DNA from: Tindallia sp. MSAO_Bac2
GTDB taxonomy: Bacteria; Bacillota; Clostridia; Peptostreptococcales; Tindalliaceae
DNA length: 64,000 nucleotides
Reading direction: 5' to 3'
Assembly: GCA_003838145.1 (NCBI GenBank)
Contig: QYZZ01000057.1
Span: 1 to 64,000 of the forward strand
The notes beneath the pieces are model-generated. The model did not search any database. It was not told the origin of the DNA and saw only the letters and a list, made by a program, of their open reading frames with translations. This document shows, piece after piece, positions 26,002-35,045 of the stretch; positions within the stretch are counted from its first letter, which is position 1; each line of letters begins with the position of its first letter. The translations under genes and the position numbers were made by a program.

Positions 26002-26268
26002 ATGAAGGCAAAAACTGTTTATAAAGGACATGTTATCGAGTTCAGCCGTTCACTTGCAGAGCTAACCCTTTCTCTGGATGGCGAGGTGCTGGATCGCAGA
26101 AAAGGCAGCCTTCGCAACCATAAAGTAGATACTACTTTAGAAGCTGTCATCGAAAGAGGGAACAACCAGGGTTCAGTCATTCGTGCAGAACTGAATTTGG
26201 GTCTTTTCACAGATAAAGTGCTTTTTTATTTTAACAGCGAGCTCATTGATCAGAAAAAAATACTGTGA
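26002..26268 (+). CDS. Hypothetical small protein, 88 aa
   Basis: I do not recognise this family. Residues 1-88 look like a small beta-rich domain (alternating 'VYKGHVIEFSRSLAELTLSLDGEVLDRRKG' and 'SVIRAELNLGLFTDKVLFYFNSEL'), soluble and without cysteine. It has AAGGAAAG upstream, follows the ChrA pair on the same strand and ends at a terminator. Bacterial proteins of this shape are usually uncharacterised cytoplasmic proteins, and no link to transport is visible beyond position. Confidence 0.75.
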   Translation: MKAKTVYKGHVIEFSRSLAELTLSLDGEVLDRRKGSLRNHKVDTTLEAVIERGNNQGSVIRAELNLGLFTDKVLFYFNSELIDQKKIL

Positions 26269-26278
26269 GAATCAATAA

Positions 26279-26330
26279 AAAACAGCTTTCTTTCATTGAC
26301 ATGACGTCTTTGAAGAAAGCTGTTTTGTTA
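26279..26330 (+). terminator. Terminator of the ChrA operon
   Basis: A 14-bp stem (26279-26292/26313-26326) is closed by a 20-nt loop, with T-rich sequence after it. Its A-rich left arm gives a U-run on the other strand, so it may also serve the convergent ACT gene. Confidence 0.8.
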
Positions 26331-26336
26331 TTTTGT

Positions 26337-26789
26337 TTATTCCCAACAGAAATGAATTAATTCCTCTGCTTCTTTCTCAGTGCTGATAAGTCTTATGTCT
26401 TCTTTACTCAGGCAGTCAATTGCTTTTTCCAGCTGATCCACTCTGAAGATTACCAATGCTTTCCGGGGCTTGGATCCCATAAACGCATACATATATTCAA
26501 TATTAACATCATGCCCTTCCAGTATCTCCAGAACGGTATTCAAGCCGCCAGGAGTGTCATCCATCTCAACCGCTAAAACTTCCGTCATTTTAACGGCAAA
26601 ATGATTCTTTTTCAGAACCGAAACAGCTTCTTCAGGTTTGTCAACAATCATTCTGAGTACACCAAAATCCGCCGTATCTGCCAGCGTCAGTGCTCTCATA
26701 TTTATTTTAGCTTCGGCCAAAACTTTTGTTGCAGCCTTCAAACGGCCAGGTGAATTTTCAAGGAATACGGATAATTGTTTGATAACCAT
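26337..26789 (-). CDS. Tandem ACT-domain protein
   Basis: This 150-residue protein has two ACT domains (about 3-65 and 70-140) beginning 'LSVFLENSPGRLKAATKVLAEA' and 'VLAVEMDDTPGGLNTVLEIL'. ACT domains bind amino acids and dimerise. This family is very often found next to phenylacetate-CoA ligase genes, as it is here (64 nt after paaK), and it shares paaK's phenylalanine T-box leader. A role as an amino-acid-responsive partner of PaaK or of the linked 2-oxoacid oxidoreductase is inference. Confidence 0.9.
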   Translation of the reverse strand: MVIKQLSVFLENSPGRLKAATKVLAEAKINMRALTLADTADFGVLRMIVDKPEEAVSVLKKNHFAVKMTEVLAVEMDDTPGGLNTVLEILEGHDVNIEYMYAFMGSKPRKALVIFRVDQLEKAIDCLSKEDIRLISTEKEAEELIHFCWE

Positions 26790-26853
26790 TTTTTAAACCT
26801 CCCTAGATTTTATTCCACTTGGTTCATTATACCATAATTTTTCAAACCTTCTT

Positions 26854-28152
26854 TTACAGTTTGCGTCGATCAATAACTCTTTTTGCCTTCCCTTCACTTC
26901 TTGGAATTGTTTTGGGCTCTACCAGTTTAATCTTGACAGATACTCCCAAAACACTTTCTATGTTATGTCTGATACGATAGGCCAGCTCCTCAAGTGATCT
27001 TACTTCATCAAAAAGAGTTGTTTCTGATATTTCAACCTGTACCTCAAGCATATCAAGTTGACCATGGCGTTCCACCACTAACTGATAATGCGGTTCAACT
27101 TCTCCCATTTGCAGCAGCACATGTTCCACTTGAGATGGGAACACATTAACACCACGAATGATAAGCATGTCATCGCTCCTGCCTTCTATACGGCCGATTC
27201 TTCTGAGTGTTCTGCCACAAGCACAGGCTCCGGAAAAAATACGCGTAATATCTCCTGTTCGGTAACGTATAATCGGTAATGCTTCTTTAGTTAATGAGGT
27301 GAATACCAGCTCGCCTCTTTCCCCTTCAGGAAGAACTTTTCCTGTTTCAGGGTCAATTATTTCCATAATGAAATGATCCTCCATCACGTGAAGTCCATCT
27401 TGTTCCTGACATTCTACAGCAACTCCGGGACCAATTATTTCACTCAGGCCGTAGATATCAATAGCCTTTAAGTTCAGCCTCTGCTCAATTTCTTTTCGCA
27501 TATTTTCTGACCAGGGCTCTGCTCCAAATATTCCGGCTTTTAATTTTAAATCTGCAGGATTGATACCGCTTTCCTCTATAGATTCTGCTAAGTAAAGGGC
27601 ATAAGAAGGAGTGCATGTAATTATCGTACTGCCATAGTCCTTCATAATCATTACTTGACGGTCTGTATTACCTCCGGAAATAGGAATAATGGAAGCGCCT
27701 ATCTTTTCCGCACCATAATGAACGCCAAGCCCCCCTGTAAACAGCCCATAGCCATACGCGTTCTGAATAACGTCCTGTCGCTGAACACCAGCACTCATCA
27801 AAGAACGGGCCATCAATTCAGACCAGGTATTAATATCTTTTCGAGTATATCCTACTACTGTTGGTTTCCCGGTGGTTCCAGAAGACGAATGAATCCTGAC
27901 AACGTCCTGCATTGCCACCGCAAACATATCATAGGGGTAGTTATCTCTCAGGTCCTGCTTGCGGCAAAATGGCAGTTTTTGCAGATCACTGAAATTTTCA
28001 ATTTCAAAAGGATCCACTCCTGCAGCCTGGAATACTCTCCGATAATGCGGGACATTATGGAAAGCCATTTCCACTGTTTTCTGCAACCTCTTGCGTTGCA
28101 GGTTTTCAAGTTCATCTCTTGACATACATTCTTTTTGCTGATTCCAATACAT
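26854..28152 (-). CDS. paaK: Phenylacetate-CoA ligase
   Basis: This 432-residue adenylate-forming enzyme makes phenylacetyl-CoA (or another aryl-acetyl-CoA) from acid, CoA and ATP. The P-loop is '[16 protein letters not shown]', then '[13 protein letters not shown]', '[15 protein letters not shown]', a four-Cys-like 'FSGACACGR' zinc loop, and the C-terminal '[18 protein letters not shown]' with '[14 protein letters not shown]'. The ATG at 28152 has AGGAGG 8 nt upstream. A Phe-specific T-box controls it, which suggests use in making phenylalanine from phenylacetate rather than in aerobic degradation; no paaABC or paaG-type genes are near. Confidence 0.93.
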   Translation of the reverse strand: MYWNQQKECMSRDELENLQRKRLQKTVEMAFHNVPHYRRVFQAAGVDPFEIENFSDLQKLPFCRKQDLRDNYPYDMFAVAMQDVVRIHSSSGTTGKPTVVGYTRKDINTWSELMARSLMSAGVQRQDVIQNAYGYGLFTGGLGVHYGAEKIGASIIPISGGNTDRQVMIMKDYGSTIITCTPSYALYLAESIEESGINPADLKLKAGIFGAEPWSENMRKEIEQRLNLKAIDIYGLSEIIGPGVAVECQEQDGLHVMEDHFIMEIIDPETGKVLPEGERGELVFTSLTKEALPIIRYRTGDITRIFSGACACGRTLRRIGRIEGRSDDMLIIRGVNVFPSQVEHVLLQMGEVEPHYQLVVERHGQLDMLEVQVEISETTLFDEVRSLEELAYRIRHNIESVLGVSVKIKLVEPKTIPRSEGKAKRVIDRRKL

Positions 28153-28209
28153 CTTTCCATCCTCCTCCATTTTTTAAAACTTTCGGCTTTATCAGGAGGA
28201 AAATATAAT

Positions 28210-28500
28210 AAAAAAGAAACCTTCCTCCTTTAAAGGGACGAAAGGTTTCCGCGTTACCACCCTAATTGACTGTGTATACAGTCCACTTAATTCTGGATAC
28301 AGGCGTTTTGTTGTCCGATATCCACACCCTGTAACGGGGGTTACGTTCAGACCTACTCTTGTTTCAGCCTGAAAACTCCAGAGAGAACTTCAGTAAAACT
28401 ATCCAGAGAATGCTTCCAGTCAATGGCATTCTCTCTCTGTATGGAATCGACTTTACTTACTTTTCTCCTTCATTGTTTTTTCTGAATATTTTCTGATTTA
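28210..28500 (-). promoter_or_regulatory. T-box leader of paaK-ACT, specifier UUC (Phe)
   Basis: Reading the minus strand, stem I runs from about 28472. The specifier loop GAAG-TTC places the codon UUC at 28387-28385, aligned with the same GAAGTTC in the pheS leader. The T-box AGGGTGGTAACGCGG lies at 28263-28249, and the terminator (28249-28216, then T6) overlaps the antiterminator. Uncharged tRNA-Phe should therefore switch on paaK and the ACT gene. Confidence 0.9.
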
Positions 28501-28506
28501 CGGAAA

Positions 28507-28535
28507 ATTATACATGGGTCGTCAGCACCTGTCAA
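28507..28535 (-). promoter_or_regulatory. Consensus promoter of the paaK T-box operon
   Basis: Perfect -35 TTGACA (28535-28530), a 17-nt spacer and perfect -10 TATAAT (28512-28507). It is the strongest promoter sequence in the window and suits control by attenuation alone. Confidence 0.9.
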
Positions 28536-28662
28536 TCTTTTTTTATTTCAGATTTTTTATTCCAGATTTTTTTCAAAATATTTATTCTCTCATTATGTCT
28601 TTTTATTCCGGGTATAAATTAACCTGATAATTAACTGAATCCAAAAATAACAGGGAGGGCTT

Positions 28663-28827
28663 ATGATGGATTCGAAGAAAAAGAAATGGCTGACCGGAAT
28701 TATGGTTCTTTCTGCAGCAGTATGGAGCATTTTAGTTTCCGGCTTGTTAAAAGATGTAGAAGCACTCCTTCTACCTGTTCTCATAGTTGTTTGGCTATTC
28801 ATGGTATTGCAATGGACCAGACGTTAA
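28663..28827 (+). CDS. Small two-helix membrane protein, 54 aa
   Basis: The ATG-ATG start at 28663 lies behind AGGGAGGG. The product begins MMDSKKKKWLTGIMVLSAAV and ends in WTRR, with two hydrophobic helices (about 9-28 and 33-49) split by a short charged LKDVEA turn; both ends are basic and should face the cytoplasm. I do not recognise a family. It is divergent from the paaK leader, and its last 33 nt overlap the 3' end of the nagZ-like gene. A possible -10 TATAAA is at 28612-28617. Confidence 0.6.
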   Translation: MMDSKKKKWLTGIMVLSAAVWSILVSGLLKDVEALLLPVLIVVWLFMVLQWTRR

Positions 28828-30021
28828 ATTATATTGCTTCTTTAATTCCAGTATTATCTTCACAGATTCATCCAGCTTCTGTTCCGGTAGAATATCCTTC
28901 TTAACTGCTTCCACAATTGCTTCATGAGTTTTAACAGGCTCCGTCGGCATCAGCAAAAGATTTGTTCCGGCTTTTAACGCTTTCACTGCTGCTTCCGAAC
29001 TATGCCATTCACTGGCAATTGCCTGCATTTCCAGCGCATCAGTTATCACAAGTCCTTCAAATCCCATTTTTCCTCTTAACAAATCTGTAATGATCTTCTC
29101 AGACAATGTTGCCGGATAAGTATCATCATAAAGAGGAACCATCAAATGCGCCGTCATAATTGCTGGAATCCCTTTGTTAATCCCTTTTTGAAAAGGAAAT
29201 AGCTCAACGCTTTTCATTCGCTCCTCTGGATGCATCAAAGTCACTTGCTGGTAATGAGTATCCTGATCTGTGTCACCATGTCCTGGAAAATGCTTAAAAA
29301 CTGGTATAATACCTTCTTCCATCATGCCATCAGCCTGTGCCAATGCCATCCTGGCTACCATTTTAGGGTCTGAGCCAAAAGAGCGGTCTCCTATTACCGG
29401 ATTCTCAGGATTGCTGTCCACGTCGGCTACCGGCGCCATATTCATATTAAAACCCAACTCCGCCAGATGTTTTCCAAGCAACTTTCCAGAATCGTAAACT
29501 TTGTCTGTATCTCCAATACCTCCCAAGACCCTGTTACCTGGCAGTACCGGAAATTCGATACCTTTGCCCGTTAATCGAGATACGCTTCCTCCTTCTTCGT
29601 CCACCGCTATAAACAATGGAATATCAGCTGTAGACTGCAAATCATTGATAAGTTTTATCACCTGTTGTTCATCAGCAATATTTTCTGAGAAAAGAATGAC
29701 TCCGCCCGGCTTCATTTGTTCCAGTATGTCCTTTAGCTCGTCGCTAACTGTTAGAATGGCCTCCCCTTCATAATCATGCCTGAAAGCAGGCATGATTACC
29801 TGCCCTGCTTTTTCTTCAAGGCTCATACTGTCAATCAGATCTCTGATACTATCCGTATTCTTATTTTCCTCTACTTCATGGTCGCCAGCTATATCTTCCG
29901 GCAATTTCTTTGTTGGTAAGCTTTCTTCTTTTTCTTTTGCTGGCTCCGATACGCAGGCTGTCAAAAAAAAGAGAAGGATCAATAAAAAGTAAAGACTACG
30001 CTTCGTATGGATTCTTGCCAT
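28795..30021 (-). CDS. nagZ: Beta-N-acetylhexosaminidase lipoprotein (GH3, NagZ-like)
   Basis: This 408-residue family 3 glycosidase removes N-acetylglucosamine, most likely from cell-wall muropeptides. The signal peptide ends in LTAC with lipid Cys23, so it acts outside the membrane. GH3 motifs 'DEEGGSVSRLTGKG', 'APVADVDSNPENPVIGDRSFG', 'KHFPGHGDTDQDTH' (His-Asp general-acid loop of NagZ) and nucleophile Asp in 'GLVITDALEMQAIA' are all intact. The ATG at 30021 has AAGGTGG 6 nt upstream; the start overlaps the end of dpaL by 26 nt. Confidence 0.92.
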   Translation of the reverse strand: MARIHTKRSLYFLLILLFFLTACVSEPAKEKEESLPTKKLPEDIAGDHEVEENKNTDSIRDLIDSMSLEEKAGQVIMPAFRHDYEGEAILTVSDELKDILEQMKPGGVILFSENIADEQQVIKLINDLQSTADIPLFIAVDEEGGSVSRLTGKGIEFPVLPGNRVLGGIGDTDKVYDSGKLLGKHLAELGFNMNMAPVADVDSNPENPVIGDRSFGSDPKMVARMALAQADGMMEEGIIPVFKHFPGHGDTDQDTHYQQVTLMHPEERMKSVELFPFQKGINKGIPAIMTAHLMVPLYDDTYPATLSEKIITDLLRGKMGFEGLVITDALEMQAIASEWHSSEAAVKALKAGTNLLLMPTEPVKTHEAIVEAVKKDILPEQKLDESVKIILELKKQYNLTSGPLQYHE

Positions 30022-31228
30022 CCCATACCACCTTCCGATAATGTTCAGGATCCGTGTCACCCTCTGTGTTAATACACAGTACTCGCGCATTCTCATCGAG
30101 CTCCAGATGATCTTTTAATTCTTTCAAAGAGGCGTTTTCCATAATGACACTTAGCAGTCCTACACCCACTGCACCAGACTCTCCAGATATAATGATTTCA
30201 TCTCCGTCAAGGGGTGCAGCTAAAATCCTCATTCCCCGAGCGGCAATTTCATCCGGGCATGATATGTAAGCCGCAGCATAATGATTAATAATTTTCCATC
30301 CCACTAGATTAGGCTCGCCACAAGCCAGTCCGGCCATAATAGTATTCATATCCCCCCCTACAGCATGAGGAAGACCGTCATTGATCTTTGCAGACCGGTA
30401 ATAACAGTCAGCCTGATCAGGCTCAACAATAATAAATTTCGGAGCATTTTCCCGGTACTTTTCGACAAAGTACCCCACGATGGCAGCAGCAAAGGATCCG
30501 ACGCCAGCCTGTAACATAATATGGGTTGGTGGCTTTCTTTCATCTTTCTCAATTTCCATGATAATTTCATTAGCCATGATTGCATATCCTTGCATTATCC
30601 ATCCCGGAATTTTTTCGTAGTTTTCCCAAGCTGTATCCTGCACAACAATTCCACTATTTTGTTCAGCATATTCCTGAGAATAACGAACCGCATCATCATA
30701 GTTTAAGTCTGTAATTTCCGCCGTTGCTCCTTCTTTCTGAATTCTTTTCAGCCTAAAGAGCGATGACCCCTTTGGCATAAAAATATGCGCCTTATGGCCA
30801 AGTTTATTTGCCGCCCAAGCCAAACCATGTCCATGATTACCGTCAGTTGCTGTCACGAAGAGTATTTCACCAAACTTCTTCCTTGTATCTTCTGATAAAA
30901 GTTCTTTCAAGGATACTTCTTCCGGTTCTTTGCCCAGCCTCTCACAAAGAACTCTTACCACCGCATAAGCACCACCCAATACTTTAAAGGCATTCAAATC
31001 AAAACGATGAGATTCATCTTTGATCAGTATATCCTGCACACCCATTAATCCAGCCAATTTTTTAAGATAAACCAATGGAGTTTCCTGATATTCTTCCATT
31101 TGCTTTAACCATTGCAGCGCATGATTAATATGGCTGGGATTTAAAAAAGTCGTTAGCTCTTCTTTGTAGCTGTTTTTGCCAGTTTTGTCGTTTCTGATCC
31201 ATTGTATCTGACTCTTGCTGTCTGCCAT
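29996..31228 (-). CDS. dpaL: Diaminopropionate ammonia-lyase
   Basis: This 410-residue fold-type II PLP enzyme splits 2,3-diaminopropionate (and often D-Ser) into pyruvate and ammonia. The Schiff-base Lys lies in 'RFDLNAFKVLGGAYA', the cofactor phosphate/aldimine region in 'TATDGNHGHGLAWAA', and 'QAGVGSFAAA' and 'SGESGAVGVGLL' are DpaL hallmarks. Length is normal. GGAGG precedes the ATG. The upstream region holds a cre-like site and a -10 TATAAT. Confidence 0.94.
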   Translation of the reverse strand: MADSKSQIQWIRNDKTGKNSYKEELTTFLNPSHINHALQWLKQMEEYQETPLVYLKKLAGLMGVQDILIKDESHRFDLNAFKVLGGAYAVVRVLCERLGKEPEEVSLKELLSEDTRKKFGEILFVTATDGNHGHGLAWAANKLGHKAHIFMPKGSSLFRLKRIQKEGATAEITDLNYDDAVRYSQEYAEQNSGIVVQDTAWENYEKIPGWIMQGYAIMANEIIMEIEKDERKPPTHIMLQAGVGSFAAAIVGYFVEKYRENAPKFIIVEPDQADCYYRSAKINDGLPHAVGGDMNTIMAGLACGEPNLVGWKIINHYAAAYISCPDEIAARGMRILAAPLDGDEIIISGESGAVGVGLLSVIMENASLKELKDHLELDENARVLCINTEGDTDPEHYRKVVWDGKNPYEA

Positions 31229-31290
31229 CTGAATACCTCCTGTTTTATCATTTCGATTATTATATCACAGAGAACATAAAAAATGACAAA

Positions 31291-31304
31291 AGCAAACGCT
31301 TTCA
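31291..31304. promoter_or_regulatory. Candidate cre (CcpA) site between dpaL and the ACT-UPF0210 pair
   Basis: On the minus strand TGAAAGCGTTTGCT fits the Bacillus cre consensus TGWAARCGYTWNCW at every position. It lies about 65-75 nt upstream of the dpaL start and about 150 nt before the ACT gene. Carbon-catabolite control of dpaL would make sense for an amino-acid degradation enzyme. Confidence 0.6.
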
Positions 31305-31451
31305 TTTTCATTTGCTATTTCAATACCCACTGGAACGTGTTATAATTTTGCATATTATTCAGAAATATTCAACCGCAAAATATGGACGAAAGATGTTTAA
31401 ACAGTGGTAAAATATCGGATAGCAAATATGAAATGGGAAGGGAGTTATGAA

Positions 31452-31730
31452 ATGGATCAGCAAAAGGTAATTATTTCAGTACTTGGAAGAGACAGGGTGG
31501 GCATTATAGCAACTATATCCAACATTTTAGCAGACCATAATGCGAACATCGTTGATATCAGCCAAACGATCTTGCAGGATTATTTTACGATGATTATGTT
31601 GGTGGATGTAACACACTCGCCATTGGAGTTTAATGAACTCAAAAAAAGAATAGCAGAAGCTGGTGATGCTATTGGTATGCAGGTTAATGTTCAGAACACT
31701 GAAATTTTCGACTACATGCACCGCATTTAG
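31452..31730 (+). CDS. ACT-domain protein, UPF0237 family
   Basis: This 92-residue single ACT domain has 'VLGRDRVGIIATISNILADHNANIVDISQTI' and 'FTMIMLVDV', which are strongly conserved in UPF0237. It lies 14 nt upstream of a UPF0210 gene; the two families travel together in many Firmicutes and archaea, suggesting that it senses an amino-acid-like ligand for the UPF0210 protein. The ATG at 31452 follows AAGGGAG. The function of the pair is not established. Confidence 0.93.
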   Translation: MDQQKVIISVLGRDRVGIIATISNILADHNANIVDISQTILQDYFTMIMLVDVTHSPLEFNELKKRIAEAGDAIGMQVNVQNTEIFDYMHRI

Positions 31731-31744
31731 GAGGGTAATATAAG

Positions 31745-33115
31745 ATGATACAAACATCCGTCGCCAGACAGGAAATTATGGAAACCATACGTATGGTTCA
31801 AATGGAAAACCTTGACATAAGAACTATCACTATGGGCATCAGCTTGCGAGATTGTGCTGATCCGGATGCTGAGAAAGCATGTCAAAACATATATGACAAA
31901 ATTACTCAAAAAGCAGAAAAATTAGTTTCAGTTGGAGAAGAAATCGAGAGCCGTTATGGTATTCCAATCGTTAATAAACGCATCTCTGTAACCCCGGTTT
32001 CAATGGTTGCAGAGTCATCAAAAACCAAGGACTATGTTCCTTTCGCCAAAGCTCTGGATCGTGCTGCTCAAGCCGTTGGTGTAAATTTCATCGGTGGTTT
32101 TTCTGCTATGGTACAAAAAGGAACAACCCTTGGAGATGAGAACCTTCTTAAATCCATCCCCGCTGCTTTAGCTGAAACAGAACGAGTCTGTTCTTCAATC
32201 AATGTGGCTTCCTCGAAAGCCGGCATGAATATGGATGCGATCAATCAAATGGGACATCTAATTAAAAAAACCGCTTATCAGACGAAAGACAGGGACAGTA
32301 TTGGTTGTGCAAAGTTGGTTGTTTTTTGCAATGTTCCTGAGGATAATCCATTTATGGCCGGTGCATTTCATGGAGTGGGCGAACCGGAAGCGGTAATCAA
32401 CGTCGGCATCAGCGGACCCGGCGTAGTGCGCAATGCTGTTCTAAAGCACCCTGAGGCCGATTTCGGGGAATTAGCCAGCGTTATTAAGAAAACTGCTTTT
32501 AAGATCACCCGTGCGGGAGAACTGGTTGGAAGTGTAGCTTCAGAAACTTTGGGAATCCCCTTTGGTATTATAGATCTCTCTTTAGCTCCTACTCCAGCTG
32601 TCGGTGACAGTGTTTCCGATATTTTAGAGGGTATGGGTCTGGAGCAAACCGGCACCCACGGCACAACAGCTGCTCTGGCAATGCTAAATGATGCCGTAAA
32701 AAAAGGAGGTATTATGGCATCTTCTCATGTTGGCGGACTCAGCGGAGCATTCATACCCGTCAGTGAAGATGCCGGAATGATTGAGGCTGTCAGAGCCGGC
32801 ACACTAACTTTTGACAAGTTAGAGGCAATGACATCAGTCTGCTCTGTTGGACTTGACATGATTGCCATACCGGGTAATACCAGCGCAGAAACTATTTCAG
32901 CCATCATAGCCGATGAAATGGCCATCGGAATGATTAATCGAAAAACAACAGCTGTTCGGATTATTCCTGTACACGGCAAAGAACTTGGTGACGAAGCCAT
33001 TTTTGGAGGATTGCTTGGTTCTGCTCCCATAATGAAAGTAAACGGGAAAAAATCTGACGCATTCGTAAAACGAGGGGGCCGAATCCCTGCACCTCTGCAA
33101 TCATTTAATAATTAA
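31745..33115 (+). CDS. UPF0210 family protein (PFL-like fold)
   Basis: This 456-residue cytoplasmic protein of unknown function has the family features '[23 protein letters not shown]' near the start, '[20 protein letters not shown]', '[28 protein letters not shown]' and '[18 protein letters not shown]'. The fold resembles pyruvate formate-lyase, but I see no C-terminal glycyl-radical motif, so it should not be named as that enzyme. It has GGAGGG upstream, follows the UPF0237 ACT gene and ends at a strong terminator. Confidence 0.93.
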   Translation: MIQTSVARQEIMETIRMVQMENLDIRTITMGISLRDCADPDAEKACQNIYDKITQKAEKLVSVGEEIESRYGIPIVNKRISVTPVSMVAESSKTKDYVPFAKALDRAAQAVGVNFIGGFSAMVQKGTTLGDENLLKSIPAALAETERVCSSINVASSKAGMNMDAINQMGHLIKKTAYQTKDRDSIGCAKLVVFCNVPEDNPFMAGAFHGVGEPEAVINVGISGPGVVRNAVLKHPEADFGELASVIKKTAFKITRAGELVGSVASETLGIPFGIIDLSLAPTPAVGDSVSDILEGMGLEQTGTHGTTAALAMLNDAVKKGGIMASSHVGGLSGAFIPVSEDAGMIEAVRAGTLTFDKLEAMTSVCSVGLDMIAIPGNTSAETISAIIADEMAIGMINRKTTAVRIIPVHGKELGDEAIFGGLLGSAPIMKVNGKKSDAFVKRGGRIPAPLQSFNN

Positions 33116-33137
33116 CAAAAATTTAAATATAATAGAA

Positions 33138-33186
33138 ATGCCCATGAATATCGCAGGATATTCATGGGCATTCAATGTTTTTTGAT
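33138..33186. terminator. Terminator between the UPF0210 gene and tyrS
   Basis: A perfect 15-bp stem (33138-33152/33157-33171) with a 4-nt loop is followed by TCAATGTTTTTT. It is placed to end both converging transcripts. Confidence 0.85.
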
Positions 33187-33187
33187 T

Positions 33188-34411
33188 TTATTTAATAACT
33201 ACTCGATGGTATGTTTTTTTGCCTTTCTTTATCAAAAGAGATCCTTCGACAAAGGCTTCCTGGTCAATGACATAGTTAATATCTGTCACCTTTTCATCAT
33301 TGATGGTTATTCCACCTTGCTGCACCAATCTGCGCGCTTCTGAACGAGAAGGGACCAGCTCTGTTTCCGTCAGCAAGGACAAAACATCCTTACCCTTCGT
33401 TAGGTCAGTTTCTTTAAATTCCGTTGTTGGAAGATCTTCAGCCAAACCGCCACCAAATACTTTTTTTGCTGCTTCCTGAGCTTTATTTGCTTCTTCTTCA
33501 CCATGCACAATTTTTGTCGCTTCATAAGCCAGACGTTCTTTTGCCTTATTCAGCTCAACACCCTCCACACTGCATAGTTCATCTATTTCATCCAAAGGTA
33601 GAAAAGTCAATAATTTCAATGTCTTCTCCACATCACGATCGTCAACATTTCTCAGGTACTGATAAAATTCATAGGGCGATGTTTTGTCAGGGTCCAGCCA
33701 AAGAGCTCCTGATTCTGTTTTGCCCATTTTGGTTCCTTCACTGGTTGTCAATAACTGAAACGTTAGTGCATATGAATTCCCATTCTCAACTTTTCTGATT
33801 AATTCATACCCGGCAAGTATATTAGACCATTGATCATCACCACCCATTTGCATCTGGCAGTCGTAGCGACGATATAATTCCAAAAAGTCATAAGCTTGCA
33901 TAATCATGTAATTAAATTCCAGAAAAGTAAGCCCCTGTTCCAGCCTCGCTTTATAACATTCTGCTGATAACATTCTATTAATGGAAAAATGTCGACCTAC
34001 TTTCCTCAAAAATTCAATGTAGTTTAAGCCCAGCAGCCACTCTGCATTATCAACCAGTATTGCTTTTCCTGGCGAAAAATCTAAAAATCGCTCAAATTGC
34101 TCTTTAAAGCGCATTGCATTGTGTTGAATTTGATCAGGTGTCAACATTTTTCGCATGTCTGTTTTTCCGGATGGGTCTCCTACCATAGTGGTTCCGCCAC
34201 CCAGCAGAACAACAGGTCTGTGGCCTGCATTTTGCATATGCATCATTACCATGATCTGAACATAATGCCCAAGATGTAAGCTTTCTGCTGTCGCATCAAA
34301 TCCAATATAAAATGTAATGGGATCTTTGGCCATCCTCTCACGAAGATCATCTTCATGAGTTACCTGGGCAATATAACCCCTTTCCTTAAGAACGTCAAAC
34401 ACATTCTTCAT
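33188..34411 (-). CDS. tyrS: Tyrosyl-tRNA synthetase
   Basis: This 407-residue class I enzyme has the HIGH motif '[11 protein letters not shown]', the KMSKS equivalent '[15 protein letters not shown]' and a C-terminal S4 RNA-binding domain (about 340-400; '[22 protein letters not shown]'). The 'KMGKT' and the LGH forms place it with the TyrRS subgroup common in Firmicutes and proteobacteria. It has no leader of its own: the gap to zapA is 27 nt with GGGAGG, so it belongs to pheS-pheT-zapA-tyrS. Confidence 0.96.
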   Translation of the reverse strand: MKNVFDVLKERGYIAQVTHEDDLRERMAKDPITFYIGFDATAESLHLGHYVQIMVMMHMQNAGHRPVVLLGGGTTMVGDPSGKTDMRKMLTPDQIQHNAMRFKEQFERFLDFSPGKAILVDNAEWLLGLNYIEFLRKVGRHFSINRMLSAECYKARLEQGLTFLEFNYMIMQAYDFLELYRRYDCQMQMGGDDQWSNILAGYELIRKVENGNSYALTFQLLTTSEGTKMGKTESGALWLDPDKTSPYEFYQYLRNVDDRDVEKTLKLLTFLPLDEIDELCSVEGVELNKAKERLAYEATKIVHGEEEANKAQEAAKKVFGGGLAEDLPTTEFKETDLTKGKDVLSLLTETELVPSRSEARRLVQQGGITINDEKVTDINYVIDQEAFVEGSLLIKKGKKTYHRVVIK

Positions 34412-34438
34412 TCAGTTCCTGCCTCCCTCGTTAAATGT

Positions 34439-34966
34439 TCAAACCTTATTTTTTTGCTGTAATTCAACCACCTGCAGCTGACTTTCATAAAGCTGATCCT
34501 GCAGTTCTTTTATAACTTCGTTTGCTTTTTTCAGTTCCTGGTTTTTATCCTCCATATTTTTGTGGAGTTTTTTTAGTTCAGCCTGATTTTGATCCTGTTC
34601 TTTTCTGATATCATTGAGTTTTTGCTGCAAATTTCTGCTATGCTCTTTTTCCTGACTCAGCGATTTATTCTTCTGGTTTAACTCTTTTTTCATTTCCAGA
34701 ATATCATCGTTTTCCAAAGGCCGTTTTTCTTTTAGTGAAGCCTTTTCCTGTTCCAGTTTAAGGTATAGGTCTGCAATATTAATAGATGTCAGGACCGCAA
34801 CCATTGATAAGCTTAGCTCACGATGATGCCTGGCTATTTCCTGCATTTTTTCATCCACAAAAGTACCGATACGTATTAGGTATTCTTTTGTTTCTCTTCC
34901 TGCAATAGGGTATTCCTGGCCGTTAATTTTCATGATTACCCGGTTCTTATTATCCGCCAACGACAT
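34439..34966 (-). CDS. zapA: ZapA-like cell-division protein with long coiled coil
   Basis: The N-terminal ZapA domain (about 8-75; 'INGQEYPIAGRETKEYLIRIGTFVDEKM') is followed by a predicted coiled coil of about 95 residues, longer than that of most ZapA proteins (about 90-140 residues in all). ZapA bundles FtsZ filaments. The ATG at 34966 aligns best with the family; AAGGAG is close to it, and the alternative ATG at 34996 falls inside a TATAAT sequence. pheT-zapA adjacency is common in Firmicutes. Confidence 0.85.
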   Translation of the reverse strand: MSLADNKNRVIMKINGQEYPIAGRETKEYLIRIGTFVDEKMQEIARHHRELSLSMVAVLTSINIADLYLKLEQEKASLKEKRPLENDDILEMKKELNQKNKSLSQEKEHSRNLQQKLNDIRKEQDQNQAELKKLHKNMEDKNQELKKANEVIKELQDQLYESQLQVVELQQKNKV

Positions 34967-35045
34967 CCACTCCTTGACTGAGAACTGTGCCACCATTATA
35001 ACATAAACCTGATATAGACGTATATCTGACTTAGCGCAGTTCGGA

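Noticed and set aside
31745-33115. Pyruvate formate-lyase identity for the UPF0210 protein
   Set aside because: The family resembles the fold only; no glycyl-radical motif and no activase gene are present.
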